From Linanthus parryae (Eukaryota > Streptophyta > Magnoliopsida > Ericales > Polemoniaceae): a stretch of DNA of 64,000 bases. Positions within the stretch are counted from its first letter, which is position 1, and each line of letters opens with the position of its first letter. Position numbers and translations under genes: made by a program. The notes beneath the pieces were generated by a model. It saw nothing but the letters and a program-made list of their open reading frames with translations, ran no database searches and was not told where the DNA came from. The DNA is taken from the NCBI GenBank assembly GCA_023055425.1, contig JALGPY010000004.1, forward strand, positions 62,271,718 to 62,335,717. The letters are read 5' to 3'. This document shows positions 11,201-22,162 of this stretch, piece after piece.

Positions 11201-12516
11201 CAGGTAATTATTCGAGTGATACGCCCGTGCTAGGATTTAGCAATTTGAGGCAGAATTATGACTGGTTTACTCGCATCCCAGGTCACGCTTCCCTTAAAGA
11301 CTTGCTTAGTGAGGACACACTGATAGGGAATGGTTCCACGTCCCTAGTGTATGATGAGGATACCTCAATCCCACCTTCGCGTGGAGGTGCTTACTCTTAG
11401 CTTTAGCAAAGATAGCAAAAATAACTTATAGCGCAAGTTACCTCACATCATCGCATTTAATGTCGCAGGTCATGCTGAGGAACCTGCGCTGGAGCAGAGA
11501 AGTCAGCCTTCTGCGTCCTATGTTCCGATTCCGAGCTCCCATACTGAGAAACCCGTCCCGGCTGCTGAACATGCAAGTGAGCCTCTCGAGGACATCATCG
11601 ATCTTTCCGATGATGCCGAAGCTGATGATGTGCCGATGGATGAAGGTGTCCATGCTGGTGCTGAGGAGGTAAGGACAAGTGCTGCTAATGCTTTCGCCTC
11701 TGAGAGCGTCCTTCAGCAGGCGACTCCGGCTGTTACTCTGCCTCCGGCGATGACTGAACCGGTGGCACCTATTCCTGCGTGGAGCTTTTGGGGCTCGCAG
11801 GTTGGGAATGCAGTTGCAGCTGGTGCGGCCTACACTCTTCCTCCTGACTATGAGAGGTTGGAGCTCGCAGCTGATAGGAGAGCCATGGAGCGAGGGCAGT
11901 CTTCGAACAACCCGGGAGCCCGCATTCCTTCTCTTCATGAGATTATGGAAGGCACTGGTAAGTAGAGCTTTACCGTTCGCACGTCGCATTATTTGCTTGC
12001 GAGTTTTGATATCATAACTTATTTTTGAAACCACTTTAGGTTTGAAGCAAACCGATGTAGACTGGGTGGTTCGAATGCGCCTCACCTACCCCCGATCGTT
12101 TGTGAGATCTCTGGAGATCGGGCCTTTTGACAGGAGGCTGTTCCTTACTGAAGCCATTTGGATATTGGAGCAGCTGTCTGCGGCTACACCTGCGACCATT
12201 TCTGTCCAGAGTGCAGAATTTGCTGTGTGGCATGTGCCAAAATCTTGTTGCCAAAGTCCAGGGCAGACTTGGTTTCAAATTCCTTAAGGACAGAGTCACA
12301 CTGATTCGCGCAGCTGTAACTTTGAAACTCGGCCACCAGAATCTCGCAGCTGAAAAGCAGAAGGTGGAGCAGCAGAAGCAAAAGGTTGATGAAGCTCTGA
12401 AGCTGTATCATGAAATGAATGCTAGATGCGAGCTACTGAAGCAAGAAGTGGAACAGGTGGAGAAGCTGAGCGAGCAGTTCGAGCCCCAAGACTCCTTGAT
12501 CAAGAATTTGCTTTGA
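8220..12516 (+). CDS. Antisense plant-mobile-domain protein gene (aORF) of element B, five exons, last exon frameshifted
   Basis: Predicted exons: 8220-10100, 10175-10652, 10730-11386, 11469-11957, 12040-12516, with GT donors and AG acceptors and matching phases 0,1,1,1. Exon 1 (627 codons) holds a plant mobile domain (PMD, aminotransferase-like family) with FPYTAISTQAF, HTFHFAEFEAAPTLEDV (about residues 151-168) and a long conserved region to about residue 480. Exon 2 has a basic KRPRQK patch. Exon 3 is acidic with a coiled coil. Exon 5 ends in a Lys/Glu coiled coil (NLAAEKQKVEQQKQ). One extra base near 12220 shifts exon 5 relative to copy C, giving an early stop at about 12285. The start ATG follows a conserved acceptor-like CCGCAG. 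Antisense extra ORFs are known in Tat elements and PMD proteins are also host genes in plants; the function here is unknown. Confidence 0.8.
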
Positions 12517-12933
12517 CTTTTCGAATTTTGAAAAGAAAACAAGGAAATAGCTGAAACATTAATGTAATGTCTTGAAACATTAATGTAATGTTGCTAGGGT
12601 TTCTCCCCCCCTTTTTTTTTCTAACAACAAACAATGAATTTGCCCGTTTTGCCCTTTTCGGGATTTGACAGGATATCTTTGTGCATATCCAATTATGACA
12701 TCAGCAATTGATACTTTGCTTGATTTTCGCGCTAATTTCTCGTCAGATAAGCACGCTTTTGTTGGGAAGCCCATCCGAATCATGACCATCCGTCATTTAT
12801 TAGGATACGCAACTGAATCGTCGTAGCCTTTAGTAGGGTAATTGATTGTTACCGCTTTTCAAGGCGTAAGTGATTGAACTTACCCTCTTTTTGAATTCTG
12901 CTGACTCATCCTTGGCAACTGAAGAGTCTCCAC

Positions 12934-12953
12934 AGGGTCTATATAAACCCTGT
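12934..12953 (+). promoter_or_regulatory. TATA box inside a perfect inverted repeat
   Basis: CAGGGTCTATATAAACCCTG: TATATAAA (12940-12947) is framed by CAGGGT and ACCCTG, which are reverse complements. The 20 bases are identical in element C (55514-55533). It could be a promoter facing the tandem array or a structural element; no product is established. Confidence 0.45.
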
Positions 12954-12982
12954 CTTTGCTATTTGGGTTCTTCATCCCAAAG

Positions 12983-13330
12983 ATGTGCTTTGCCGTGAGT
13001 CCTTACGACTGCTGGCTTCAACGCTTGTTTTTCGTTGATTCATGGCAACTTCAAGTTTTGAATCCTGAGTTTGCGCTTTGTGCTATAGAAATAGTTTCCA
13101 AGATCCACTTTATGAGGAATATTGCTCTTTATAACCATCATGAAGAAGATGGAGATAACATCTCATGTGTGTTCGAAGAAATTTCTTCGTGTATTATGTG
13201 TGCAGGTCATGTTTCCGGCCGCCTCGTGGCGAGGTGCACCGCCGAAGTGACCGTGCTACCGTCTCGTAATGAACGGCGGAATTCTCCTCCAGCATCCCTG
13301 GAGGAGGATTTCTTGCCTCTTCGTTCTTGA
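12983..13330 (+). other. Short open frame of 115 codons, doubtful coding
   Basis: Begins at an ATG 36 bp after the TATA box and has the same length in element C (55563-55910). No domain is recognised. Between copies I count about ten codons changed in amino acid and one changed silently, which is not the pattern of a selected protein. It may be a noncoding transcript region. Confidence 0.2.
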
Positions 13331-13984
13331 ACTCAGGGTTGCGAACCGCTGTGTTCATCCCCGTCTACAAGGAGCCCTTGCCCTTTGGAGCTTCTGCTTG
13401 CATGTTGATCGCCGGAACCGGTGGTTCCTTGGGCAAATGTTATGGGGTGCAAATCTGACAAGGGTTTTGTCAAATACTGGGATCTTGAACGTATGGCTTC
13501 ATGTGGCTCTTTGGAGCAAGTTCCCAGTTGCGACAGATGTTCACCCGCAGATTTGTGAACGTATTGTATAGCCGATGTTAGAACCGGTGGGTTCATCCTT
13601 TTCAGTCAGGACTCCCGTACTGTGTCTCTGCTGGCTTACCAGCCACTTTTCGAATGTATTGTAAGCCATGTTGGCTGCGTAGTTAGATTTGAGCTCTTTC
13701 GTTTGTAAGCTGTTATCTAGACAGATGAATTGTAAGTCATTTGACTCATAATGATAAATAGCCTTTGTATTATCTGCTGTCTCTTTGCAACAAAATACAA
13801 TTTCGCATGCGTTTCGGCTTATTTTGCCTTGCATAATGCTATGTAATGGTTTCGTATCTGCGATATATCAATTCGCGGATGTTTTGCTAGATCGTTCGAG
13901 ATCATATTTTCAAAGCTGTGTCATCCCGGCAGATGGGCTTGAGGTTGGCCGTTGTGGATCATTTAAGATCGTGTTCACAACATT

Positions 13985-14935
13985 GCTATCGTAGCAGATA
14001 GTCTTTAGCAGATCAATTAAGATCGTTATGTGGTGCGAATTGCTATCATGGCAGATAGGCTTTTATTAGAGATTCAATTGAGATCATTTCTCGCACAAAC
14101 TGCTATCGCAACAGATAGAGTTTTAGAAGATCCAATAAGATCATTTTGCGCATGCGTCGCCATCGTAACCGATAGGCTTGGGTGATCAACTAAAATCACT
14201 TTGCATATAAGTTACTATCATAGCAGATAGGCTTAAGTGATCAATTAAGATCGCACTTGTATAGGTTGCTATCATAACAGATAGGCTTTTATGATCAATT
14301 AAGATCGCATTTGCATTGGCTGCTATCGCAAGAGATAGGCTTAGATGATCAATCAAGATTGCATTTGTATAGGCTGCTATCATAACAGATAGTCTTTTAT
14401 GATCAATTAAGATCGCACTTACATAGGCTGCTATCGTGGCAGATAGGCTTAGATGATCAATCAAGATCGCATTTGTATAGGCTGCTATCGTAACAGATAG
14501 GCTTTTATGATCGATCAAGATCGCATTTGCATAGGCTGCTATCATGAGAGATAGGCTTAAATGATCGATTAAGATTGCATTTGCATTGGCTGCTATCGTG
14601 AGAGATAGGCTTAGATGATCAATTAAGATCGCATTTGCATTGGCTGCTATCGTGAGAGATAGGCTTAGATGATCACTTAAGATCGCATTTGCATTGGCTG
14701 CTATCGTGAGAGATAGGCTTAGATGATCACTTAAGATCGCATTTGCATTGGCTGCTATCGTGAGAGATAGGCTTAGATGATCACTTAAGATCGCATTTGC
14801 ATTGGCTGCTATCGTGAGAGATAGGCTTAGATGATCACTTAAGATCGCATTTGCATTGACTGCTATCGTGAGAGATAGGCTTAGATGATCACTTAAGATC
14901 GCATTTGCATTGATTGCTATTGCGGCGAATAAACC
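13985..14935. repeat. Tandem array of about 54-bp units in element B
   Basis: About 18 units of the form CTGCTATCGTGAGAGATAG, then GCTTAGATGATCACTTAAG, then ATCGCATTTGCATTGG. The left half is varied; the units from about 14590 to 14930 are nearly identical. Each unit contains CTATC...GATAG and GATC...GATC, able to pair. Such arrays in the 3' region of Tat elements are known and can seed satellites. Because 54 is a multiple of three, a spurious frame stays open on the minus strand. Confidence 0.92.
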
Positions 14936-14992
14936 ATTGTTAACAGTAATAACAAACTAAGTTGAGCAACATAAACAGCTAGCAATGTGAAC

Positions 14993-15071
14993 TTCTCATT
15001 TGGGAGAATTCTTTTATTATATCGCTCTCATATGGGAGAGATGGGATTACAATCCTCTCATATGGGAGAGG
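14993..15071. repeat. Three consecutive small hairpins downstream of pol in B
   Basis: TTCTCATTTGGGAGAA (14993-15008), CTCTCATATGGGAGAG (15025-15040) and CCTCTCATATGGGAGAGG (15054-15071) each have a 5-6 bp stem around a short loop. They lie 70-150 bases past the pol stop codon on the element strand and recur in element C. Confidence 0.7.
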
Positions 15072-15140
15072 AGATTGCGTAAATCGTAGCCACATGAGAC
15101 ATTAAGTAACGTTATCATAAAACGTATGAAATGAGAGAAG

Positions 15141-18100
15141 TCAGGGATAGTACTTCTTGATCCAGCGCATGTTGACTGAACTCAGAGTTGAGGTTGTGCC
15201 GTGCAACCTTCGTATGCTGCAGTAGCCGCTATCGAAGACTTCTGTGACTTCGAAGGGTCCTTCCCAATTAGCCGCGAACTTTGGATGAGTTGCTTCTCGC
15301 ATACAGTGGTCAGATGCGCGCAAGACCAAGTCTCCGACTGCGAAATCTCTTCGCTGGACTGTCTTATTGTAGGCGCGAGCGATTCTTTCCTGGTACCGCT
15401 TGTTGGTCCTTTTGGCTTGTTCTCGCTTTTCTTCCAGCAAGACTAAGTCATGATCGCGTTGATTTTCATAGAGTACATGGAAGGCCAGCCTTGCCGAATT
15501 GACTCTAACCTCCGCAGGCACTACAGCCTCGGCCCCGTAACATAGTAGAAATGGCGAGGCTCCTGTGGGTGTCCTTGGAGAAGTTCGGTAAGACCACAGA
15601 GCTATGCTTAGGGAGTCGGCCCACTTCTTGTGGTCATCTGCGACCATCTTGCTCAGAATTCTCAACAGCGTTTTGTTAGTCGCTTCGGCTTGTCCGTTTC
15701 CCTTTGGGTAATAGGGGGTAGAGCATATCTGCCTGATATTGTACTCCGCTAATTTTTGCAGCTACCTGGCGATTAACAAAAGGAGTACCGTTATCTGAAA
15801 GAATGGTATTTGGGATTCCGAACCTGCATACGATGCTTTCCTGGATGAAATTGACCACTGCCAGTGCATTTGCCGTCTTTAGTGGTATTGCTTCCACCCA
15901 CTTGGTGAACAGCTCAGTTGCGGTGAGAATGAAATGATTCCCGTGCGACGTCGGTCGGATGGGACCGATGAAGTCCAAAGTTCATGTGTGAAATGGCCAT
16001 GGCGTCCCTAGTGCATGTAGATCCACGGCGGGAGCGTGCACTAGGTTCCCTTTGAATTGGCATTCCTGGCAGCGTCGCACTTTGGTGCGGCAATCGACCT
16101 CCATCGTGGGCCAGAAATATTCGATTGAGAGGAGCTGTCTGCATAATTTCGCACCTCCTTGGTGTTCCACCTGATGAGAAAGGTCCATGACTTCTTGTGC
16201 TTCTCTGCCGTCTAGACATCGCAGCAAGTTGCCCTCGTGACCTCTTCGCCAAAGCAGATTTTCCTGTACCACATATCGAGACGCTTTCCTTTTCAATTTT
16301 TCGGCTTCTTTTCTCGATTCGGGCACGGTGCCCTGGGTGAGGAAATCAAACAGTGGCTTCCTCCAGTCCGTGTCGTCATCGGTTAGGGCGATGAGTAGAG
16401 AATCTTTGATTAGCGCGCAATTTTCGCACTTCCCTTGTATCAGGGCTGCAGCTGTTGACATGTCTGGCCAATGAATGCCATATCTCTGAGCCTTTCTGTA
16501 GATTGACACCTCGCTTTCTCCGCAAGCGTGTTGGTGAATCTTTTCTAACAGTTGTTGTCCCTCTTGCTCGGAGACACATCGCATGAGTATTCCTCCAGGA
16601 CCCTTGTAGTAAAGGGTGTTGTCGTGGATGCAGTATCCTTTTGTGAGTGCCCAGCTTTCGCTGCTGGTGCCTTTCGCAATAGCTTGCAGGATTGCTTTCC
16701 GCCAGTCTGCGTCATTTATGTGTTCGTCGTCGCACGCATCTTCTGTTAATGCCGACGATGTTCGCACTTCAATGGAAATCCTTGCGGGGAATTTGTCTAT
16801 GCTGACCTTAGACCCCAAGGTTGCTAAGGCGTCTGCGTGCCTATTGTCCGCTCGGGGCTTGTGCTCGTATTTCACATCGCAGAATTGCTGCATCAGCTTT
16901 TGTACTAGGGTGCGGTAGGACAGGAGGTTGATCTCCTTCAAACCATATTCGCCCGAGGCTTGCTTAACAATCAGTTTGGAATCTCCCATAACCGTTAAGT
17001 TGCTCACATCCAAAGCTTTCGCCGCCCGGAGCCCCGCGATGAGAGCCTCGTATTCCGCTTCGTTGTTTGTGACTGCGAAGTTGAGCTTTGCGGACATCTG
17101 TATGACTTCCCCGTCTGGCTTTGTCAAGACTATCCCAATGCCTCCGCCTATCCTGGTTGACGAACCGTCGAAGTGGAGGGTCCAATAGGGCACGTCGATT
17201 GCGTAGATTTCAGGGCCTTCGAGCTCTTCTTCGATCACGGGTTCGTGGCTGTTGTCGGGAAACTGTGCCAACAGATCCGCTACGGCCTGCGACTTGATCG
17301 CTCTTGGTTTCACGCATGTGATATCGTATTGAGAGATGGTCATGTACCATTTCGCCAATCTCCCGCCCGGAGTAGTGTGAGTTAGCAAGTATCTTATGGG
17401 GTCGCTCTTGGTGACCACCACTACTTTGTGTGATACAAAATAGTGTCTCAACTTCTCTATCACAAAGAATAAAGCAAGGCAATGACGTTCGATGTCTGTG
17501 TACCTTGATTCAGCAGGCTGCACAATGCGAGAGATGTAGTAGATAGGCCTCTCTTGGCCTTCATACTCCTGAGCCAAGAGCGCCCCTATAGATCTCCTTG
17601 TTGATGTCAGATATAGCAGAAGCGGTGATCCCAGTTAAGGCGCGATCATTATCTTTGAGGACGTGAGTAAATCCTTCAGCTTTTCGAATGCGGTTTCGTG
17701 CTCCGGAGCCCAGTTGTATGCGGCGTCCTTCTTGAGAAGAGTGCTGAAACAGCATGTGATTTCGGCAATTGCTGGGATGAATCTCCGCAGGTATGACAGT
17801 TTTCCCAAGAATGTTTTCAAGGTACTTTGGTTATGGGGTGGCGTCATGCTGGTGATGGCTGACACTTTCGCAGAGTCAGGCTCGATCCCTTGGCGATGGA
17901 CTATGCATCCCAAGAACTTCCCCGAGGTCACGCCAAATGCGCATTTCATGGGGTTCATTTTCAGTTGAAAGCTCCTGCATCTGTTGAACACCTTTTGCAG
18001 ATCTGCAAGGTGGTCTGCTTCGTGCTTGGATTTAACCACCAGGTCATCCACATAGAATTCCACCTCTTTGTGCATCATGTCGTGGAATAGAGCCATCATG

Positions 18101-18867
18101 GCCCGCTGATAGGTCGCGCCCGCATTCTTAAGACCGAACGACATCACCGTGTAGTTGAATACCCCCACAGGAGTGATGAATGCAGTTTTCCGCGCATCTT
18201 CGGGATCCATCTTGATTTGATTGTACCCGCTGAAACCGTCCATGAAACTGAACATGCGATGGCCTGCTGTTGAATCGATAAGCAAATCGATGTTGGGCAG
18301 TGGGAAATCGTCCTTAGGGCAGAAGCGATTAAGATCTCGGAAGTCCACGCAGATGCGGAGCTGTCCGTTCTTCTTCACCACCGGCACGATGTTGGCCAGC
18401 CATGTGGGATGATGATTCGGGTCTATGAACTTGGCATCTAGGAGTTTGACAATATCCTGCTTGATCTTCACGTTGAGCTCTGGCCTGAAGCTTCTGGTGC
18501 TTTGCTTGACCGGTTTAGACCCTGGGATGGTGTCTAAACGGTGCATGGTGATGCTTGTATCCAGACCTGGCATCTCATCATATTCCCATGCGAACACATC
18601 CTTGTATTCAGTTAGGAGCTGTAGCAGTCCTTGTTCTTCTTCGCTTGTGAGGTCCGCACTCAGGAAGACTGGCCTTTTCTTTTCCTCGTTCGGGCTGAGG
18701 AACACTTCCTTTAGTTCTTGATTTTGTGGTCTTGGCCTGTCTTCCATGCATTCAGGCGCTTCTTTGAGTTTCTCGTCTGGAGCGCCCTGTGTTGGCTCTT
18801 TCGTCAGCGCAACTTGCTCGATTTGATTGATTTGCCCAGGGATATCCCCATGCCCGCGTGAGGACAT
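15141..18867 (-). pseudogene. RT - RNase H - second RNase H - integrase polyprotein of element B, broken
   Basis: From the ATG at 18867: RT with CVDFRDLN, the catalytic YVDDLVVKSK and FLGKLSYLRRF; a first RNase H/connection region; a second, archaeal-type RNase H with HFDGSST, NNEAEYEAL, MGDSKLIV and ADNRHADALA; then two tandem zinc-finger modules; then an integrase core with DFIGPI, ILSDNGTPF and NGQAE. Breaks relative to copy C are an in-frame TAA near 17635, TGA near 15982 (a Trp codon in C) and one extra T near 15751-15757. The frame is the same as gag-PR, separated by a TGA. As a product it would copy and insert the element, but this copy cannot make the full protein. Confidence 0.92.
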
Positions 18868-18879
18868 CCCCGCGCACCT

Positions 18880-21492
18880 TCATATGCGGTAGCATTTCTT
18901 CCCATTGGCGTAGAAGCTCTCTATCTCCTTGCCCTCGGGTTCATGCTTTGCGATCCTCTTCAGAGTATACACATTCTTTCGATGATATGCGATACGTGGC
19001 GCCTCTTCTCGTGTAGGCGGCTTTTCCTTGGCATCTTCCCTTGTTACCATCACGCCCGCAGGTGACTGGTCCTTGATGTCCTCCCAGAGAGGCAAAGGAG
19101 TAGGGTTGAATGGTCCGGGCGTTTGCTCGTCCGCCATCTCAGTGAACCACACCGCCTCGCTGAGATGTGCTTCGTCCAAATTGAACGGGTTAGTCGAAGC
19201 CGGTATTTCGACTATTCTGTCGTTCCAGATAGCTTTCATAACCTGGTGAGCCGTCGAAGGGACTGCGTCAAAGCGATGAATCCAGGCTCGACCTATAATC
19301 ATGTGGTATGTGGTGTTCGCGTCTATGACATAAAACTTTGCTGAGCACTTGATTTTGCCAATCTGAACGCCCAGGCGGATCCATCCGATCGTCATTCTAG
19401 AGTCGCTTCCGAATCCCACCAGTGGAGATGGACGCCTGACTACCTTGTGCTCGGGGATCCCTGCTAGCTTCAGTGTGTGGAGCGGAACAACGTTGACCGC
19501 TGCTCCTCCATCGACGAATGCTCATTTGAATTCGACGCCGTTGATGATGGCGGTCACGTACAGGGGCCTCTGGTGGCTCGCATCCGTCTTCTTGTCGCTG
19601 GCAGAAAAGGTCATAATCTTTTCTGTAGAACGAGACGCCCTGATGACTTTCCCATTGGAGACTACAAGGTCCTCCTCGTAGTCCTCTGCTATTCTCAAAA
19701 TCGCTTTCGTCATATCAGTCCGGCACTTCTCGGAGAAATTCATCTCGTCGAAGAATTTGTTGAAGCCGTGCGACCCTTTCATGCGGTCGGCACGCTCATC
19801 CTCTGTGTCCATGCTGTAGTCTTCGTCTTCATGGACCTCGGCGACGATGGGCAGGTCATCCTCTGCGACTTCTTCCAAGTCGACGATCGAGATCATGGCG
19901 ACCTCTTTGCCCTTCGAGCCCTGTTCCGCATGCGCGGGAAGCGGGTTGTTGCGCACATCCTTCCGGTGATCGCTGACAATGAGCTCGCCGTTCTTCATCT
20001 TCTGATCGAACGCGAATCTGAGCTTCTTGCACTCGGCCGTGGGGTGCATGACCTTGCCGTGGTATTCGCACCACTTAGGGTCCCTCACCATCTCCTTGGA
20101 GGGCGTTTTCTCGAGCGGTGGCAGGACGCCGTCCTTGCACCACTGTCTGCAGAGGTCGCTTGCTTCCTCCACTGAGCATGGCAGAGGCGGCGCATCGAAG
20201 TTCGCAACCTTTGCTTGTTTCTGGGGCGAAACTGTATTGACCTCAGCTTCACGTCCCCTCTTGTAACTAAATCTGCTGATCTTGTAGGTAGTGCCGTTCG
20301 CAGATCGCTCCAGAGCGCTCTTCTTTTTCTGTCTCTCGACTATAGGCTCGATATTCTTCGTGCATTCGATTAGCTTTGAAAACGTAGGTGTTTGCAAATT
20401 GATTAGCATACCTTTGTATTCATCTCGCATGCACTGCAGACATATCTCTACGAGCCGGCTTTCGGGCATTGGATCCTTGCACTCCAAGGATTTTGCTCTG
20501 AATTTCTTGATGAAAGTGATTCCGTCTTCCTCGCGTTTCTGATACATCCGCGAGAGATGGATCATCGTCACCTTTTCTTCCATCTGAAAGAACTTGGTAT
20601 AAAACTTCTGGACCATGTCGTCCCAAGTCTTCACGGATCCGGCCTCCAATGTTCGGTACCATTTGTACGCTACGTTCCCAAGAGATTTTGGGAATTCTCG
20701 CATCAGCAGCTTGGGATCGGCTCCGTACGGACCCATGACATCAATGAAACGCATGACATGCTCATGGGCGTTTCCATTGACGTCCTCGAATTTATCCCAT
20801 TTAGGAGCCTTGTACCCCGCCGGGTTAGGCATGAGATAGATCTCTCGTGGAATGGGTGGATCGTTGTCTAACTTCGGGATGATGGTATCCGCGAACGACT
20901 GATGAGCCAGGATGGTGTCCACGCGCTTCTGAAAAGACGTCATGCATTCTGGAATGCTCCCCTCGGTAGTTGACGGAGGGGTTGCCGTAGGCGGTGGCGA
21001 CACATACGCCGCCGGAGGATTGGGAGCATACTTACTACCCGCATTTCCCCAGATCATCGTTGGGGGAGGCAAAGGGTACTGCAGGGTTGGGTTGGACGCC
21101 AAAGCCGAGGGCTGAGGAGCGTGAGCGGCAGGAGGCAGCATCTGCGCCGTTGACTCCTGAACTGAAGGCAGCTGCGTAGCCGACGGTGGAGTCTGCAGAT
21201 GAGGGTTGGGAGGTGTGGCTGACACTCCCAATCCTGGAGCGGTAGGGGTTCCTCCTCCCTGAGGGATAGCGGTGGCTGGTGGAGGATTCGGCGCAAGGGT
21301 GCCCAGAACGGCCAAGATTTGTTCTAATTGCGCAGATTGAGACTTGAGAGCTTTCGCCTGACTTTGGACAGTGGCGTCCAAAGACTCTAACGTCGGTGCT
21401 TCGCCGGGAGTCGTCGGAGTACGGCGGGTCTCGTCTCCCGAGGGAGTTTCGGTGGAAGGCGATCGGTTGCTGACATCATCCTCCTGAGACAT
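18880..21492 (-). pseudogene. Gag-protease of element B, broken by one stop
   Basis: ATG at 21492 shortly after the primer site. A Pro/Gln/Thr-rich N-terminal part is followed by a retrotransposon gag domain (PREIYLMPNPAGYKAPKWD through KFYTKFFQMEEK), a Cys/His knuckle of unusual form (CEYHGKVMHPTAEC) and an aspartic protease with VDGGAAVNVV. A TGA at about 19522 replaces the CGA seen in copy C and cuts gag from protease. The frame ends at TGA (18880-18882) after GKKCYRI. Confidence 0.9.
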
Positions 21493-21511
21493 GGTTGCTT
21501 TTGTTGGTAAG

Positions 21512-21529
21512 TTCACGTCGGGTTCACCA
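21512..21529 (-). promoter_or_regulatory. Primer binding site of element B
   Basis: Four bases after the LTR end, the minus strand reads TGGTGAACCCGACGTGAA. It starts with TGG, as needed to pair with a tRNA CCA end. I have not assigned the tRNA. Confidence 0.65.
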
Positions 21530-21532
21530 AAA

Positions 21533-22157
21533 TGTGCACAAGAGATTCCGGCGGGGAGACCTCCGTGTACACCGTATGTAGTGGATCAAGGATCGCACAG
21601 GAAGAGTGGGGGTGTGTGTAGGGAGAGAGTAAGTCAGTAGCAATGTCTGAGAGAGAGACAGAGGTTTGGCAGAGCTTCCGCGTATAGCAAGTGTGTTCTC
21701 CTTTGTATGGAAAGGTTAACGATATATATACTGGAGAACATGACCGTTGTAGTGTGGTTAATGCGCCCATTAATGGCGGCTTAATTAGCTTAACCATAAC
21801 GGCACGTTCGTCCGAGTATATAGGGACCGTTATAGCACGTGGTGCGCGAATACCGGAACCGTTACGAGGTTGACCGGGTTTGACCGGATTGACCGGGTCT
21901 AGGGAGCTCGTGCCATAGATCTCTCAAAACAGTTACTAAAGGTCGCGTGCGGGCTTGGCTCGCACGCGATAGGGCTTACTCTAGCCTCCAAACCACTAAG
22001 TCCCTACAAGTCCCGTGCAGTGGTATGCGAGGGCTCTGTCTCGCAGCCCCCACATGGATCAGCTCGGCTGGTGATCCAGTGTGTGTGGAGCACAATATGG
22101 TGTGCTGGATGGTTGCCACGTGGCCAAGATCTGTCAGCCCAGAAAGCACTATCTACA
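21533..22157 (-). repeat. 5' LTR of element B (right in window)
   Basis: Partner of the LTR at 6905-7531. It should drive the genomic transcript on the minus strand: G-box GCCACGTGGC at 22115-22124 and a TATA run at about 21721-21730, upstream of the primer site and gag. Confidence 0.92.
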
Positions 22158-22162
22158 GCAGC

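Larger units (their letters stand above)
12517..13984 (+). other. Noncoding region between the antisense gene and the tandem array of B
   Basis: Contains the likely 3' end of the PMD gene (two copies of AACATTAATGTAATG at about 12556-12590), then a TATA box in an inverted repeat and a short open frame. From about 13335 to 13640 the sequence differs strongly from element C, although both sides are similar. I see no supported gene. Confidence 0.5.
6905..22157 (-). mobile_element. Element B: complete Tat-lineage Ty3/gypsy retrotransposon with antisense PMD gene
   Basis: 15,253 bp bounded by LTRs (6905-7531 and 21533-22157) and a perfect 5-bp duplication GCAGC (6900-6904 and 22158-22162). Read on the minus strand: 5' LTR, primer site, gag-PR, RT-RH-aRH-IN, three hairpins, a tandem array, a noncoding region, then an antisense (+ strand) five-exon gene, a purine tract and the 3' LTR. 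The LTRs differ by about seven substitutions and one 2-bp indel by eye, so insertion was recent. Gag-pol carries several stops and a frameshift, so this copy is not autonomous. A second RNase H after the first and an antisense extra ORF are known traits of the Tat lineage. Confidence 0.93.

Noticed and set aside
12983..13330. Conserved 115-codon small protein in B and C
   Set aside because: Same length in both copies, but changes are mostly amino-acid altering (about ten codons against one silent), unlike the adjacent PMD gene.
14186..14545. 119-codon minus-strand frame with an 18-residue repeat
   Set aside because: It is a by-product of the 54-bp array; 54 is a multiple of three, so any open unit stays open. 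No domain and poor conservation in element C.
13985..14935. CRISPR-like array
   Set aside because: Units are contiguous with no unique spacers and lie in the known 3' repeat region of a plant Tat retrotransposon.
19477..20175. 232-codon plus-strand frame opposite gag of B
   Set aside because: It is a shadow of the gag frame; codon pattern and homology belong to the minus strand.
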